A DNA stretch of 16,960 nt from CAXQRU01 sp964226685. Its GTDB lineage: Bacteria; Pseudomonadota; Gammaproteobacteria; Pseudomonadales; Cellvibrionaceae. The notes under the pieces are model-generated. The model was given only the letters and a program-made list of their open reading frames with translations, had not been told where the DNA came from and searched no databases. Below, piece after piece: positions 8,623-15,730 of this stretch. Both the position numbers and the translations under genes were made by a program. Position 1 is the stretch's first letter, and each line of letters starts with the position of its first letter. The DNA is taken from contig CAXQRU010000171.1 in the NCBI GenBank assembly GCA_964226685.1, forward strand, positions 1 through 16,960, written 5' to 3'.

Positions 8623-10055
8623 CCATTGATCTCAGCCCATTAAAAACTGGCCGCATCGCCGTGATTGGCGACATCATGCTCGACCGCTACTGGCATGGCG
8701 ACACCGCCCGCATCTCACCAGAAGCACCCGTGCCAGTCGTGCGTTTAAAAGATACCGAAGAGCGTCCAGGGGGTGCCGCCAACGTGGCCCTCAACACCGC
8801 CCACTTGGGAGCCAAAACCTTACTGGTTGGCCTGGTCGGCAACGATGAACAAAGCCAAATCCTTGAGCAATCGCTCGCCAAAAGCGGCGTCGAGTGCGAC
8901 TTAATCAAACTCGATGGCCAACACACCATCACCAAACTGCGCGTAATGAGCCGCGCCCAACAATTAATTCGCCTCGATACCGAAAATGGTTTTACACTCG
9001 ATAGCAACCTGCCACTATTAAATGCGGCCAAAGCCGCGGCGGATCAATCCGATGTAGTCATTCTCTCGGACTATGATAAAGGCACCCTGCGCCCGATTTT
9101 ATCGGAGCTGCTCGATCACTGCGAACAAACCAATAAACCCGTATTGGTCGACCCAAAAGGCGGCGACTTTTCGATTTACCGAAAGGCCACCTTACTGACG
9201 CCCAATATGAGCGAATTTGAAACCGTCGCCGGTAAAACCTCTAGCGAAGAAGACCTGACCGAAAAAGCCCAATCACTGATCGATTATTTAGAATTGGACG
9301 CTCTCTTAATCACTCGCAGCGAGAAAGGCATGTCTTTATTTGGAAAGGACAAACCCTTCCACCTGCCCGCCCAAGTTCGCGAAGTCTTTGATGTGACCGG
9401 CGCCGGTGATACCGTCATCGCCACCTTAGCAGCCGGTATCGCCTGCGGCATGAAACAAACCGATGCCGTGCGCCTGGCGAACCTAGCCGCGGGCATCGTG
9501 GTTGGCAAGCGCGGCACCGCGTTTGTCTCTATTGAAGAATTACAAAAAGCCCAGCAGGCACAGCAAAGTAGCCACCCTCTTGGCGTTACTACAGAGCCCT
9601 CTTTACTCAAAGCGGTTAAGATCGCCAAAGTTCATGGCGAAACCATTGTCATGACCAACGGCTGTTTTGATATCCTACACGCTGGCCATGTCTACTATTT
9701 GGAACAAGCCAAAAAACTGGGGGATCGCTTAATCGTTGCCGTTAACGATGATGACTCCGTTAAACGTTTAAAAGGCCCAAGCCGGCCCGTGAACACCTTG
9801 GCAAATCGCATGCAAGTTTTGGCAGGCCTGCGCTCGGTGGATTGGGTCGTGCCCTTTAGCGAGGACACACCGGCCAGACTCATCGAAGCCGTATTGCCAG
9901 ATAAACTCATCAAAGGCGGCGACTATAAGCCACAAGACATCGCAGGCTACCAAGCGGTGGTGGGCAATGGTGGTGAAGTGTTGGTGACGGAGGTTGTCGA
10001 AGGCTGCTCGACCAGCACTATTATTAAAAGCATAAAAGATCAAAATGGCTCATAA
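8619..10055 (+). CDS. hldE: Bifunctional heptose 7-phosphate kinase / heptose 1-phosphate adenylyltransferase
   Basis: HldE makes ADP-D-glycero-D-manno-heptose through two non-adjacent steps: phosphorylation of heptose 7-phosphate at O-1, then adenylylation of heptose 1-phosphate. The 478 residues match the fused enzyme. Residues 1 to about 315 form a PfkB/ribokinase-fold kinase with GGAANVA at 51-57 and the catalytic DVTGAGDT at 258-265. Residues from about 335 form a nucleotidyltransferase with NGCFDILHAGH at 347-357, including the HxGH motif. Both active sites look intact. It overlaps waaF by ATGA and the following methyltransferase by 11 bases. Its product is the substrate of HldD from the same operon. 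Confidence 0.97.
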   Translation: MTIDLSPLKTGRIAVIGDIMLDRYWHGDTARISPEAPVPVVRLKDTEERPGGAANVALNTAHLGAKTLLVGLVGNDEQSQILEQSLAKSGVECDLIKLDGQHTITKLRVMSRAQQLIRLDTENGFTLDSNLPLLNAAKAAADQSDVVILSDYDKGTLRPILSELLDHCEQTNKPVLVDPKGGDFSIYRKATLLTPNMSEFETVAGKTSSEEDLTEKAQSLIDYLELDALLITRSEKGMSLFGKDKPFHLPAQVREVFDVTGAGDTVIATLAAGIACGMKQTDAVRLANLAAGIVVGKRGTAFVSIEELQKAQQAQQSSHPLGVTTEPSLLKAVKIAKVHGETIVMTNGCFDILHAGHVYYLEQAKKLGDRLIVAVNDDDSVKRLKGPSRPVNTLANRMQVLAGLRSVDWVVPFSEDTPARLIEAVLPDKLIKGGDYKPQDIAGYQAVVGNGGEVLVTEVVEGCSTSTIIKSIKDQNGS

Positions 10056-10722
10056 CATTAAACCACTCAAGCTATTATCCTCACGCTATTTGAAAAAAAA
10101 TAATGTGACCATCGGTGCATTAAAACACGAACAAAAATTTCATAATCGCTACTGGGAAAAACGCCTTAAGGTGAACACCTATGGCAACCGCGACGTCGAT
10201 ATTGATGATGGTCTACGCTACGAACCCGCCCCTTATTTAATTATCCAAGAAGTGCTAAACCGGCTGAACTTAGGCGCAAATGACGTTTTTGTGGATTTGG
10301 GCTGCGGGAAAGGCCGAGCCTTGCTCATGGCAATGCGCCGCCCCATTAAAAAAGTGGTGGGAGTTGAGTATGACAAACAATGCCTTGACATTGCACGTAG
10401 CAATCTAGCCAACGCTCAAGGCCCAGAGCTCGCGTTAATTCACGGCCTAGCTCAAGAGTTCGACTTTTCTGAGGCGAGCTGCTTATTTCTCTACAACCCC
10501 TTTGGCGAGCAAACCTTGCGAGAAGTCATGCAATCACTCACAACATCGCTCAAAGAAAAACCGCGCCGTTTTCAAATTGTCTACCTGAACCCGCAACACA
10601 ATAACGCCATTGAAGAAACACGATTATTTAACAATACCGAAAACTGGCCAACCTCTATATTTCCCGACTTTGATGTTTATCCGGTTCAGCCGATTGCGGT
10701 TTCTTTTTGGGAGGCACCTTGA
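10045..10722 (+). CDS. Class I SAM-dependent methyltransferase, target unknown
   Basis: The 225-residue protein has a clear SAM-binding motif I, VFVDLGCGKGRALL (81-94), an acidic motif II near VVGVEYD (104-110) and a motif IV-like LYNPFGE (149-155). About 75 residues precede the SAM domain and include the segment DDGLRYEPAPY. It starts inside the last codons of hldE (11-base overlap), so it is cotranscribed with the LPS core genes, but no strong ribosome site is visible. It could methylate an LPS sugar, a phosphate group or something unrelated; the sequence does not decide. NPF-type motif IV also occurs in amino-group and protein methyltransferases. Its last 37 bases overlap the convergent MscS-like gene. 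Confidence 0.8.
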   Translation: MAHNIKPLKLLSSRYLKKNNVTIGALKHEQKFHNRYWEKRLKVNTYGNRDVDIDDGLRYEPAPYLIIQEVLNRLNLGANDVFVDLGCGKGRALLMAMRRPIKKVVGVEYDKQCLDIARSNLANAQGPELALIHGLAQEFDFSEASCLFLYNPFGEQTLREVMQSLTTSLKEKPRRFQIVYLNPQHNNAIEETRLFNNTENWPTSIFPDFDVYPVQPIAVSFWEAP

Positions 10723-11855
10723 ATCGCCTTATGCTCCACAGACAATAAATCCGGCGTTTGCAATTGTACGCCCGTCATCGCTGAAGCCTTTAACATTAAC
10801 TGGTTAATGGTAAACAGGCTTGAGAGCAAATGCTTACGAGCATTGGCGGTGATTTTGGTCGTTGGTACCGCCTCCAAATACACAAACAAAGTGTACTGCA
10901 AGGCATAATCACCCGTATTGGTCAGGCGCCACTCAAAAGGTGTTTTGGTTTTAATTTTCAAATCTTTCGTGGCCAAGGCCAACTCATAAGCCGTGTTAAA
11001 CAGCTTATCGACTCTGGATTCAAAATAAGTAAATGCCTCCATTCGCTCATCGTGCTTCATTGAGCTTAAATCTGGGTAGCCAATATTATAAACAATTGCT
11101 TTACGAATCCCCTCCGTACTGGCCACGCGGCTTAAGTTATCAATTTTGGACTCGATAAAACGCTTATTGCGAATAAAGGTTCGGTGATTATTTCGAATAT
11201 CGTACAAAATGGTATGAATAAAACTCACTTTATGAATAATGTATTCATCCGGGTAGCCATCGATCACCACCACGTCGCCATCTTCCAAAATTTTACTATT
11301 AAGAATAATCAAACCGCTGACAATATCCGGCGCCCACACACTGCTGGTCAACGCCAAGAAACCGATGATAATTCCGAAGATACCCGTCGTCTCTAACCAG
11401 CTATTTAAACCCCACACCTGAATAAGCAGGTAGATCGTAAAAAAACTGGTGACGATTAAATGTAAAATACCAACGACGCGACTGCTATAAGTATCTAAAT
11501 AAATGGTTTCGTGATCGAATTCTTTTTTCGTGCCAAAGCGGCGCCTAAAAAAGATAGAACCGACTTTATAAAACAAAATACTCACATATAAAATCACGGC
11601 GCTACCGGCGAGCTTAATAAATATCTCCGTATAATTCAGATTAATCGACAATAAAATCAGATCAACCACATGCAGTACCAAAAACACCACATTGACCATC
11701 ACAAAAAATTTAGTCGAGGCGCTATGATCATGGCCGGGGTCAATCCGATCGATAATCGGGCCACTGAAAAACAACAGCAGTAAATTGACCGCAAAAATCA
11801 AGCCGTGGGTGACCCAATCAACATTCGCCAAGTTTTGACTAATCATTTCAAACAT
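10686..11855 (-). CDS. MscS-family mechanosensitive channel-like protein
   Basis: The 389-residue inner-membrane protein has about five predicted helices (near 15-33, 48-70, 75-103, 129-150 and 156-186). The last is the pore-lining helix typical of MscS: small-residue-rich GIFGIIIGFLALTSSVWA leading into DIVSGLIIL. A beta domain follows (EDGDVVVIDG, then YIIHKVSFIHT) and a mixed C-terminal cytoplasmic domain. MscS channels open under membrane tension to release solutes in hypo-osmotic shock. ATG 11855 is well supported by AAGGAG six bases upstream. The gene overlaps the waaC-like gene by eight bases, so a channel is coupled to an LPS heptosyltransferase. A signalling or transport variant instead of a true emergency valve is possible. 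Confidence 0.85.
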   Translation of the reverse strand: MFEMISQNLANVDWVTHGLIFAVNLLLLFFSGPIIDRIDPGHDHSASTKFFVMVNVVFLVLHVVDLILLSINLNYTEIFIKLAGSAVILYVSILFYKVGSIFFRRRFGTKKEFDHETIYLDTYSSRVVGILHLIVTSFFTIYLLIQVWGLNSWLETTGIFGIIIGFLALTSSVWAPDIVSGLIILNSKILEDGDVVVIDGYPDEYIIHKVSFIHTILYDIRNNHRTFIRNKRFIESKIDNLSRVASTEGIRKAIVYNIGYPDLSSMKHDERMEAFTYFESRVDKLFNTAYELALATKDLKIKTKTPFEWRLTNTGDYALQYTLFVYLEAVPTTKITANARKHLLSSLFTINQLMLKASAMTGVQLQTPDLLSVEHKAIQGASQKETAIG

Positions 11856-12900
11856 GTCGAACTCCTTTCATTAGCTCATCAATTTTCTCAATCACATCAC
11901 TCACAGTGATCAAACTCATCGCCTCCGGGTCACGCACCCGCTTACCCCAGCGAACCGTATCCACGCTTTGGCTCGTTAACGCCAAGGCATCCGGGTAGCG
12001 ATTCACCGTATACTCACGATCATAAGGCCCGGTACGATCCGGGTTTGAAGTCGCGTACAAACCAATCACTGGCGTGCCGACGGCATTGGCAATATGCGCC
12101 GGGCCAGTATCGGGAGAAATCATCATCGAGGCCTGCTCAAGCACAGCCGCCAACTGCTTGAGGCTGGTTTGACCGGTTAAATTGACCACCTCCGCGACTG
12201 GGCACGTCGCGCAAATTTGCTCGGCCACGAAACGCTCTTTCTCACTGGGGCCACCGGTCAACACCACTTTAGCGCTGTAGGTTTCTGCAACATAAGCAAT
12301 CACCTGCGCAAAGCGCTCAACTGGCCACTCACGATAATTACGCGCGCGAACGCTGGTACAAGGGTTAATAGCGATGAAAGGCACCGCCTCTGGCAACCAA
12401 GCCTGCACCTCCTCGCGAGCCTTGCCTAAAACCAACGGCCAATGGTACTGGCAACCCTCAATACCCAAAGCCTTTAAAAACTCCAAAAAGCCATCCAATA
12501 CATGCTGATGGGGCACCGCGGCAATCTTTCGATTGGTAAACAACCACTGCCAATCAATCGCACGGGCGCGATCAAAGCCGATTTTAACCGGCGCCTTGAT
12601 CAACAAACTCGCCACACTCGCCCGCAGCGCCGCCTGCATATGCAACAACACATCAAACTGGCGCCCTTTTAAACTGCGTCGCAACTGACGATACGCCGAA
12701 AACCCCTGGCTCTTATCAAAAATGATAAACTCTACCCCGGGCAAATCAGCCACCAGCGAGGCTTCAAGCTTACCAATGATCCAGGTAATGCGAACCTCCG
12801 GCCACTCGGCCTGAAGATTATAAATAACCGGCAGCACATGGGTGACATCACCAATGGCCGATAAACGCAAGATACAAACAGAATTAGGTGCACTGGGCAT
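11848..12900 (-). CDS. waaC: GT9 heptosyltransferase, WaaC-like
   Basis: This 350-residue GT9 enzyme begins with ILRLSAIGDVTHVLPV (10-25), the N-terminal pattern of heptosyltransferase I-type proteins, and differs from the GPSWVGD start of WaaF in the other operon. The C-terminal donor domain has INPCTSVRARNYREWP, SPDTGPAHIANAVGTPV and LYATSNPDRTGPY. With a separate intact WaaF present, the simplest role is adding the first heptose to Kdo, but GT9 enzymes adding heptose III or a different sugar look similar, so the symbol is provisional. Its ATG shares CATG with the divergent kdkA-like start. A GAGGAG lies 14 bases upstream, farther than ideal. The MscS-like gene follows with an eight-base overlap. 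Confidence 0.8.
   Translation of the reverse strand: MPSAPNSVCILRLSAIGDVTHVLPVIYNLQAEWPEVRITWIIGKLEASLVADLPGVEFIIFDKSQGFSAYRQLRRSLKGRQFDVLLHMQAALRASVASLLIKAPVKIGFDRARAIDWQWLFTNRKIAAVPHQHVLDGFLEFLKALGIEGCQYHWPLVLGKAREEVQAWLPEAVPFIAINPCTSVRARNYREWPVERFAQVIAYVAETYSAKVVLTGGPSEKERFVAEQICATCPVAEVVNLTGQTSLKQLAAVLEQASMMISPDTGPAHIANAVGTPVIGLYATSNPDRTGPYDREYTVNRYPDALALTSQSVDTVRWGKRVRDPEAMSLITVSDVIEKIDELMKGVRHV
11862..11867 (-). promoter_or_regulatory. Consensus ribosome binding site for the MscS-like gene
   Basis: AAGGAG on the minus strand lies six bases before ATG 11855 and inside the 3' end of the waaC-like gene. It fixes the start at 11855 over the internal ATG at 11846 and shows the channel gene can be translated strongly from the shared transcript. 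Confidence 0.75.
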
Positions 12901-13594
12901 GGTAACAATAACGACTCCTCGTCAACACCAGATCATCCTAACCGATGAGCACCAGGATGCAAATCTTTTAGTCGATTTATTTGAACCAGATTACCTGGCC
13001 AGTCAAGAGCTTATCGTCAGTGAAGCTCAAGGCCGAGGCACCGCCTACATCTTTGATTGGCAAGGCCAACGCTACGTGCTCAGGCACTACCACCGAGGCG
13101 GTCTCATCGCCAAGTTCAATCGCGATCACTACCTCTGGACAGGCCTCCACAACACCCGCGCCTATCGCGAATTTTCACTGCTACTAAAAATGCAAACCTG
13201 GCAACTGGCCACCAGCCGCGCCCTCGCCGCCCGCATTATTCGCAGCCGCTTAAGCTACCAAGCGGACATCATCACCCACTATGTCCCCCACGACAGCACC
13301 CTCGCCCAAAGGCTCAAAAACAAAGAAGCCTGCCCCTGGGAAAACATCGGCCAAGCCATCGGCAAAATGCACGCCCACCACATCCACCACGACGACCTCA
13401 ACAGCCACAATATTTTGATCAACGGCCAAGACGACATTACCATTATCGATTTTGACAAAGGCGCGATTTGTAACAACAAACAAAAATTGCTTGGTAATAT
13501 CGAGCGATTAAAACGCTCTGTTGAAAAAGAAGGTGGGGTTGAAGATGGGGATTGGGCGATGTTGCTTGAGGGGTATCGGGGTGTGGGGTCATGA
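12899..13594 (+). CDS. kdkA: 3-deoxy-D-manno-octulosonic acid kinase (KdkA-like)
   Basis: This protein kinase-fold enzyme probably phosphorylates Kdo of the LPS inner core, as KdkA does in Haemophilus. Numbered from ATG 12899 (231 residues, near the usual 235-240), it has a glycine-loop-like GRGTAYIF (45-52), VLRHYHRGG (60-68) typical of the KdkA/WaaP group, the catalytic loop HDDLNSHNI (164-172) with Asp166 and Asn171, and the metal-binding IDFDKG (183-188). The frame stays open upstream to 12842, but AGGTG eight bases before 12899 and the protein length support 12899. The start codon overlaps that of the divergent waaC-like gene. The last roughly 25 residues become glycine- and aspartate-rich and less family-like. 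WaaP-type heptose kinases are the main alternative. Confidence 0.82.
   Translation: MVTITTPRQHQIILTDEHQDANLLVDLFEPDYLASQELIVSEAQGRGTAYIFDWQGQRYVLRHYHRGGLIAKFNRDHYLWTGLHNTRAYREFSLLLKMQTWQLATSRALAARIIRSRLSYQADIITHYVPHDSTLAQRLKNKEACPWENIGQAIGKMHAHHIHHDDLNSHNILINGQDDITIIDFDKGAICNNKQKLLGNIERLKRSVEKEGGVEDGDWAMLLEGYRGVGS
12935..12962 (-). promoter_or_regulatory. Weak candidate promoter for the waaC-like/MscS-like unit, inside kdkA
   Basis: On the minus strand TTGCAT (12962-12957) and TAGGAT (12940-12935) are 16 bases apart. Matches are three of six and four of six. It is offered because the divergent start codons overlap, so any promoter for this unit must lie inside the kinase gene. Sequence support is weak. 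Confidence 0.2.
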
Positions 13595-13641
13595 AATCGA
13601 TTTCGGTTTTTTGGAAGGGAAATGGCATTGCTAGAATTGAC
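13591..13641 (+). other. 16-codon reading frame joined to kdkA by ATGA, possible gene remnant
   Basis: ATG 13591 overlaps the kdkA stop as ATGA, the coupling style used throughout this locus, but the frame (MKSISVFWKGNGIARID) ends after 16 codons. It may be the stump of a lost next gene or chance. I do not recognise it. Confidence 0.2.
13593..13612 (+). terminator. Weak terminator-like palindrome after kdkA
   Basis: A perfect 12-base palindrome, GAAATCGATTTC (13593-13604), overlaps the kdkA stop and is followed by GG and six Ts. The stem would be short and AT-rich, so termination would be inefficient at best. Confidence 0.25.
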
Positions 13642-13756
13642 TGACTTTTATGTTGCTTGTATCATCAAAAAGTTGATTTGGAGACACATAAGTTACGAAG
13701 AGCTGCTTGCAGAAAAGATGGAGTTAATAGGTGAGTGTAATATACGATTTTTTTAA
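13622..13756 (+). CDS. Small unrecognised ORF, 44 residues
   Basis: ATG 13622 opens a 44-codon frame beginning MALLELTDFYVACIIKKL and continuing through ISYEELLAEKMELIGE, ending at TAA 13754-13756. Its mix of hydrophobic, acidic and basic residues reads like coding sequence. A purine-rich GGAAGG lies only three bases upstream, too close for an ideal ribosome site. It starts inside the 16-codon frame above and could be a small protein or the remnant of a larger gene. No function can be suggested. Confidence 0.25.
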   Translation: MALLELTDFYVACIIKKLIWRHISYEELLAEKMELIGECNIRFF

Positions 13757-13852
13757 TCAATACAAGTAAAAGTCTATGTCGTTCAGTAATTTGTAAACAC
13801 TGCTTTATCCTGCGGCATGGCTTTAGCTTTCAAAAATTGAGACTTCCAAACA

Positions 13853-15181
13853 ATGAAAAAGAAAACAAGCTTAGGGCTGAAGGCTACAGTTTTAATGACC
13901 ACAATTATGTGGTGTGCTTTAAGTCATGCGAACAATCAATCCGTAAAACTTTTAAATGCTGAGGATTCAGACCCTAAAAAAATGGGCTGGATGGTTGGGT
14001 CTCCTCCTCCGCCCAACAAACTCATAATGCAGCCAGAATCTGATTTCTTCAGCTTCCCCAAGATGAGGTGGACTGTTTGTCACATTCGTGAATTGATGCC
14101 TACCAAGCAAGTTAGTAGAGGGATTGGCTCCCCCACACCTCTTGTTTATGCGAAAGATCCCCATATTGACTCGATAAAGTTCAAACCCCTCGGAAGTGAG
14201 AGCGACATGACATGGGCCGAATCGCTTTTGGCGAATTATACTGATGGTATTCTTGTCATTCACAACAATAGAATAGTTTATGAAAAGTACTTTGGTTGCC
14301 TAAACGAAACGGGGCAGCACGCAGCCATGTCAATGACAAAATCGCTTACGGGGCTATTGGCTGAGACACTAATTGCCGAGGGTAAGCTTGATGAGAATGC
14401 AAAAGCCTCTTCAATTATCCCGGAACTTAAGGGCAGCGCATTTGGTAGTGCTTCCGTACGACAAATAATGGATATGACAACGGCTCTCGACTACAGCGAG
14501 GACTATTCTGATCCAAACGCTGATATATGGCTCTACTCCAAAGCCGCTAGTCCTTTACCCAAACCAAAAGATTATACCGGCCCTAAGGGTTATTTTGAGT
14601 ACTTAGAAACAGTGAAAAAAAAGGGAGTTCACGGTAAAGCGTTTGGCTACAAAACAGTTAATACGGATGTACTGGGTTGGATTATTACCCGAGTAACAGG
14701 GAAAGACCTAGCTCATTTTTTATCAGAACGTATCTGGAGCAAGATTGGCACCGAGCAGGATGCCTATATGACGGTAGACGCCAAAGGAACGCCTTTCGCT
14801 GGAGGCGGACTGAGTGCGAGCCTAAGAGACCTCGGGCGCGTTGGGTTACTAATGCTTAATAAGGGCAAGTTTAATGGAGAGCAGCTTATCCCTCAAAAAT
14901 CTGTAGAGAACATAATGGCTGGTGGCAACAAGGCTGCTTTTGCCAAGGCCGGCTACAAAACACTTCAAGGTGGTAGCTACAAAAGTATGTGGTGGGTTTT
15001 TCATAACAAAAATGGAGCCTTTGCCGCTCGTGGCGTCCATGGTCAGACCATTTATATCGACCCAAGCGCAAATATGGTGATTGTTCGGTTTTCGTCTTTC
15101 CCTACAGCCAAAAACTCGAAGATTGACCCAACCTCTCTACCCGCCTATCAAGCCATCGCCGAGTATCTAATCAAAAAATAA
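13853..15181 (+). CDS. Exported serine hydrolase, beta-lactamase fold (NylB-like)
   Basis: The 442-residue protein has a signal peptide (KKK start, hydrophobic core 9-22, probable cleavage after SHA at 26), so it acts in the periplasm or beyond. The hydrolase domain covers about 125-442. It has the nucleophile motif SMTK (Ser160, Lys163), a candidate tyrosine site in GYKTVNTDVLGW (265-276), GGGLSASLRDLGRVGLLML (317-335) and, in place of the usual KTG, HGQ at 396-398 in ARGVHGQTIYIDP. The HGQ variant and NTDxLGW pattern resemble 6-aminohexanoate-dimer hydrolase/esterase relatives more than true beta-lactamases. About 100 residues between signal and domain (GWMVGSPPPPNK and beyond) look like a binding or linker region. 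The substrate is unknown; esters, amides or peptides are all possible. No strong promoter or ribosome site is visible. Confidence 0.85.
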   Translation: MKKKTSLGLKATVLMTTIMWCALSHANNQSVKLLNAEDSDPKKMGWMVGSPPPPNKLIMQPESDFFSFPKMRWTVCHIRELMPTKQVSRGIGSPTPLVYAKDPHIDSIKFKPLGSESDMTWAESLLANYTDGILVIHNNRIVYEKYFGCLNETGQHAAMSMTKSLTGLLAETLIAEGKLDENAKASSIIPELKGSAFGSASVRQIMDMTTALDYSEDYSDPNADIWLYSKAASPLPKPKDYTGPKGYFEYLETVKKKGVHGKAFGYKTVNTDVLGWIITRVTGKDLAHFLSERIWSKIGTEQDAYMTVDAKGTPFAGGGLSASLRDLGRVGLLMLNKGKFNGEQLIPQKSVENIMAGGNKAAFAKAGYKTLQGGSYKSMWWVFHNKNGAFAARGVHGQTIYIDPSANMVIVRFSSFPTAKNSKIDPTSLPAYQAIAEYLIKK

Positions 15182-15333
15182 AAACAAACCATGGACGGCT
15201 TAAATTAGATACGCAAAAACACTGCATGGGTAAATTTTTGGAAAATAATATTTTACATCAATAATGATGCTCTACCCCATTGATTTAATTATTCACAGTC
15301 AGTACTGTTGAGAAACCAATTCGAGTGTATAAT

Positions 15334-15534
15334 ATGGTGAGAGTTAGCTTTTTACTGCTATTGTTGATCAGCGCCCTCACAGGCTGTGTTTCACAACCAG
15401 ATCCAAGAGAGTTAATTTATATTGGAACAGTAAGCGACAAAGAGTGTGCAACGTTATCAATGGGGGTCAAGTATCATATTGCAATATCAATGGGGGTCAA
15501 GTATCATATTGCAAGGTTTGCAATACAATTGTAA
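15334..15534 (+). CDS. Small lipoprotein with an internal 10-residue duplication
   Basis: From ATG 15334 the 66-residue product has a basic residue, a leucine-rich hydrophobic core and the lipobox LTGC, after which CVSQPDPRELIYIG would be the mature N-terminus anchored by lipidated cysteine. The aspartate at mature position +5 is not at the +2 retention position, so outer-membrane sorting is plausible. Residues SMGVKYHIA occur twice in a row because of a perfect 30-bp tandem duplication. Only five residues follow the second copy. A GTG at 15325 is an alternative start. A TATAAT at 15328-15333 lies immediately before the ATG; if it acted as a -10 box, transcription would begin inside the gene. 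I recognise no family. Confidence 0.5.
   Translation: MVRVSFLLLLLISALTGCVSQPDPRELIYIGTVSDKECATLSMGVKYHIAISMGVKYHIARFAIQL
15455..15514 (+). repeat. Perfect 30-bp tandem duplication, two copies
   Basis: Copies at 15455-15484 and 15485-15514 are identical (starting TATCAATGGGGGTCAAG) and directly adjacent with no spacer. The 30-base unit preserves frame and gives a duplicated 10-residue segment in the small lipoprotein. Identity of both copies suggests a recent event or an assembly artefact. Confidence 0.95.
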
Positions 15535-15730
15535 ATATCAGAGTGTTCGCTTAGGTCACAAAACACCTTAAGGGTAAATCATACTAGGAGTAATCAAAGT
15601 CCAGTATTACCCACCTATCTAGAACCCAAATCAACGTAATAGAGTGTAATAGATTTACTAGCTCAATTTCTGTAGCATTTAAGAATAAAGAGCCTCACAA
15701 GGCTCCCAAGACTTGAGCAATATAAATTAA
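15535..15730. other. AT-rich gap with nested inverted repeat
   Basis: There is no credible gene on either strand. The only structure is an outer pair GCTCAA (15661-15666)/TTGAGC (15713-15718) enclosing GAGCC (15690-15694)/GGCTC (15701-15705) with a six-base loop. The inner hairpin has no T tract, so it is not a standard terminator. Confidence 0.4.

Noticed and set aside
10830..11063. Plus-strand frames antisense to the MscS-like gene (also 11184-11396)
   Set aside because: Antisense shadows of a gene with clear membrane topology and a consensus ribosome site.
13057..13483. Long frames overlapping kdkA: plus 13057-13455 and minus 13250-13483
   Set aside because: The plus frame is rich in Pro, Arg and His and the minus ones in Val or Trp, as expected for off-frame reading of a GC-rich gene. 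The kinase frame carries all the motifs.
15455..15514. CRISPR-like repeat
   Set aside because: The two 30-base copies are directly adjacent with no spacer and lie in frame within a lipoprotein gene.
15661..15718. Nested inverted repeat as terminator or recombination site
   Set aside because: Short stems, long asymmetric outer loop and no T tract; recorded only as structure in the gap.
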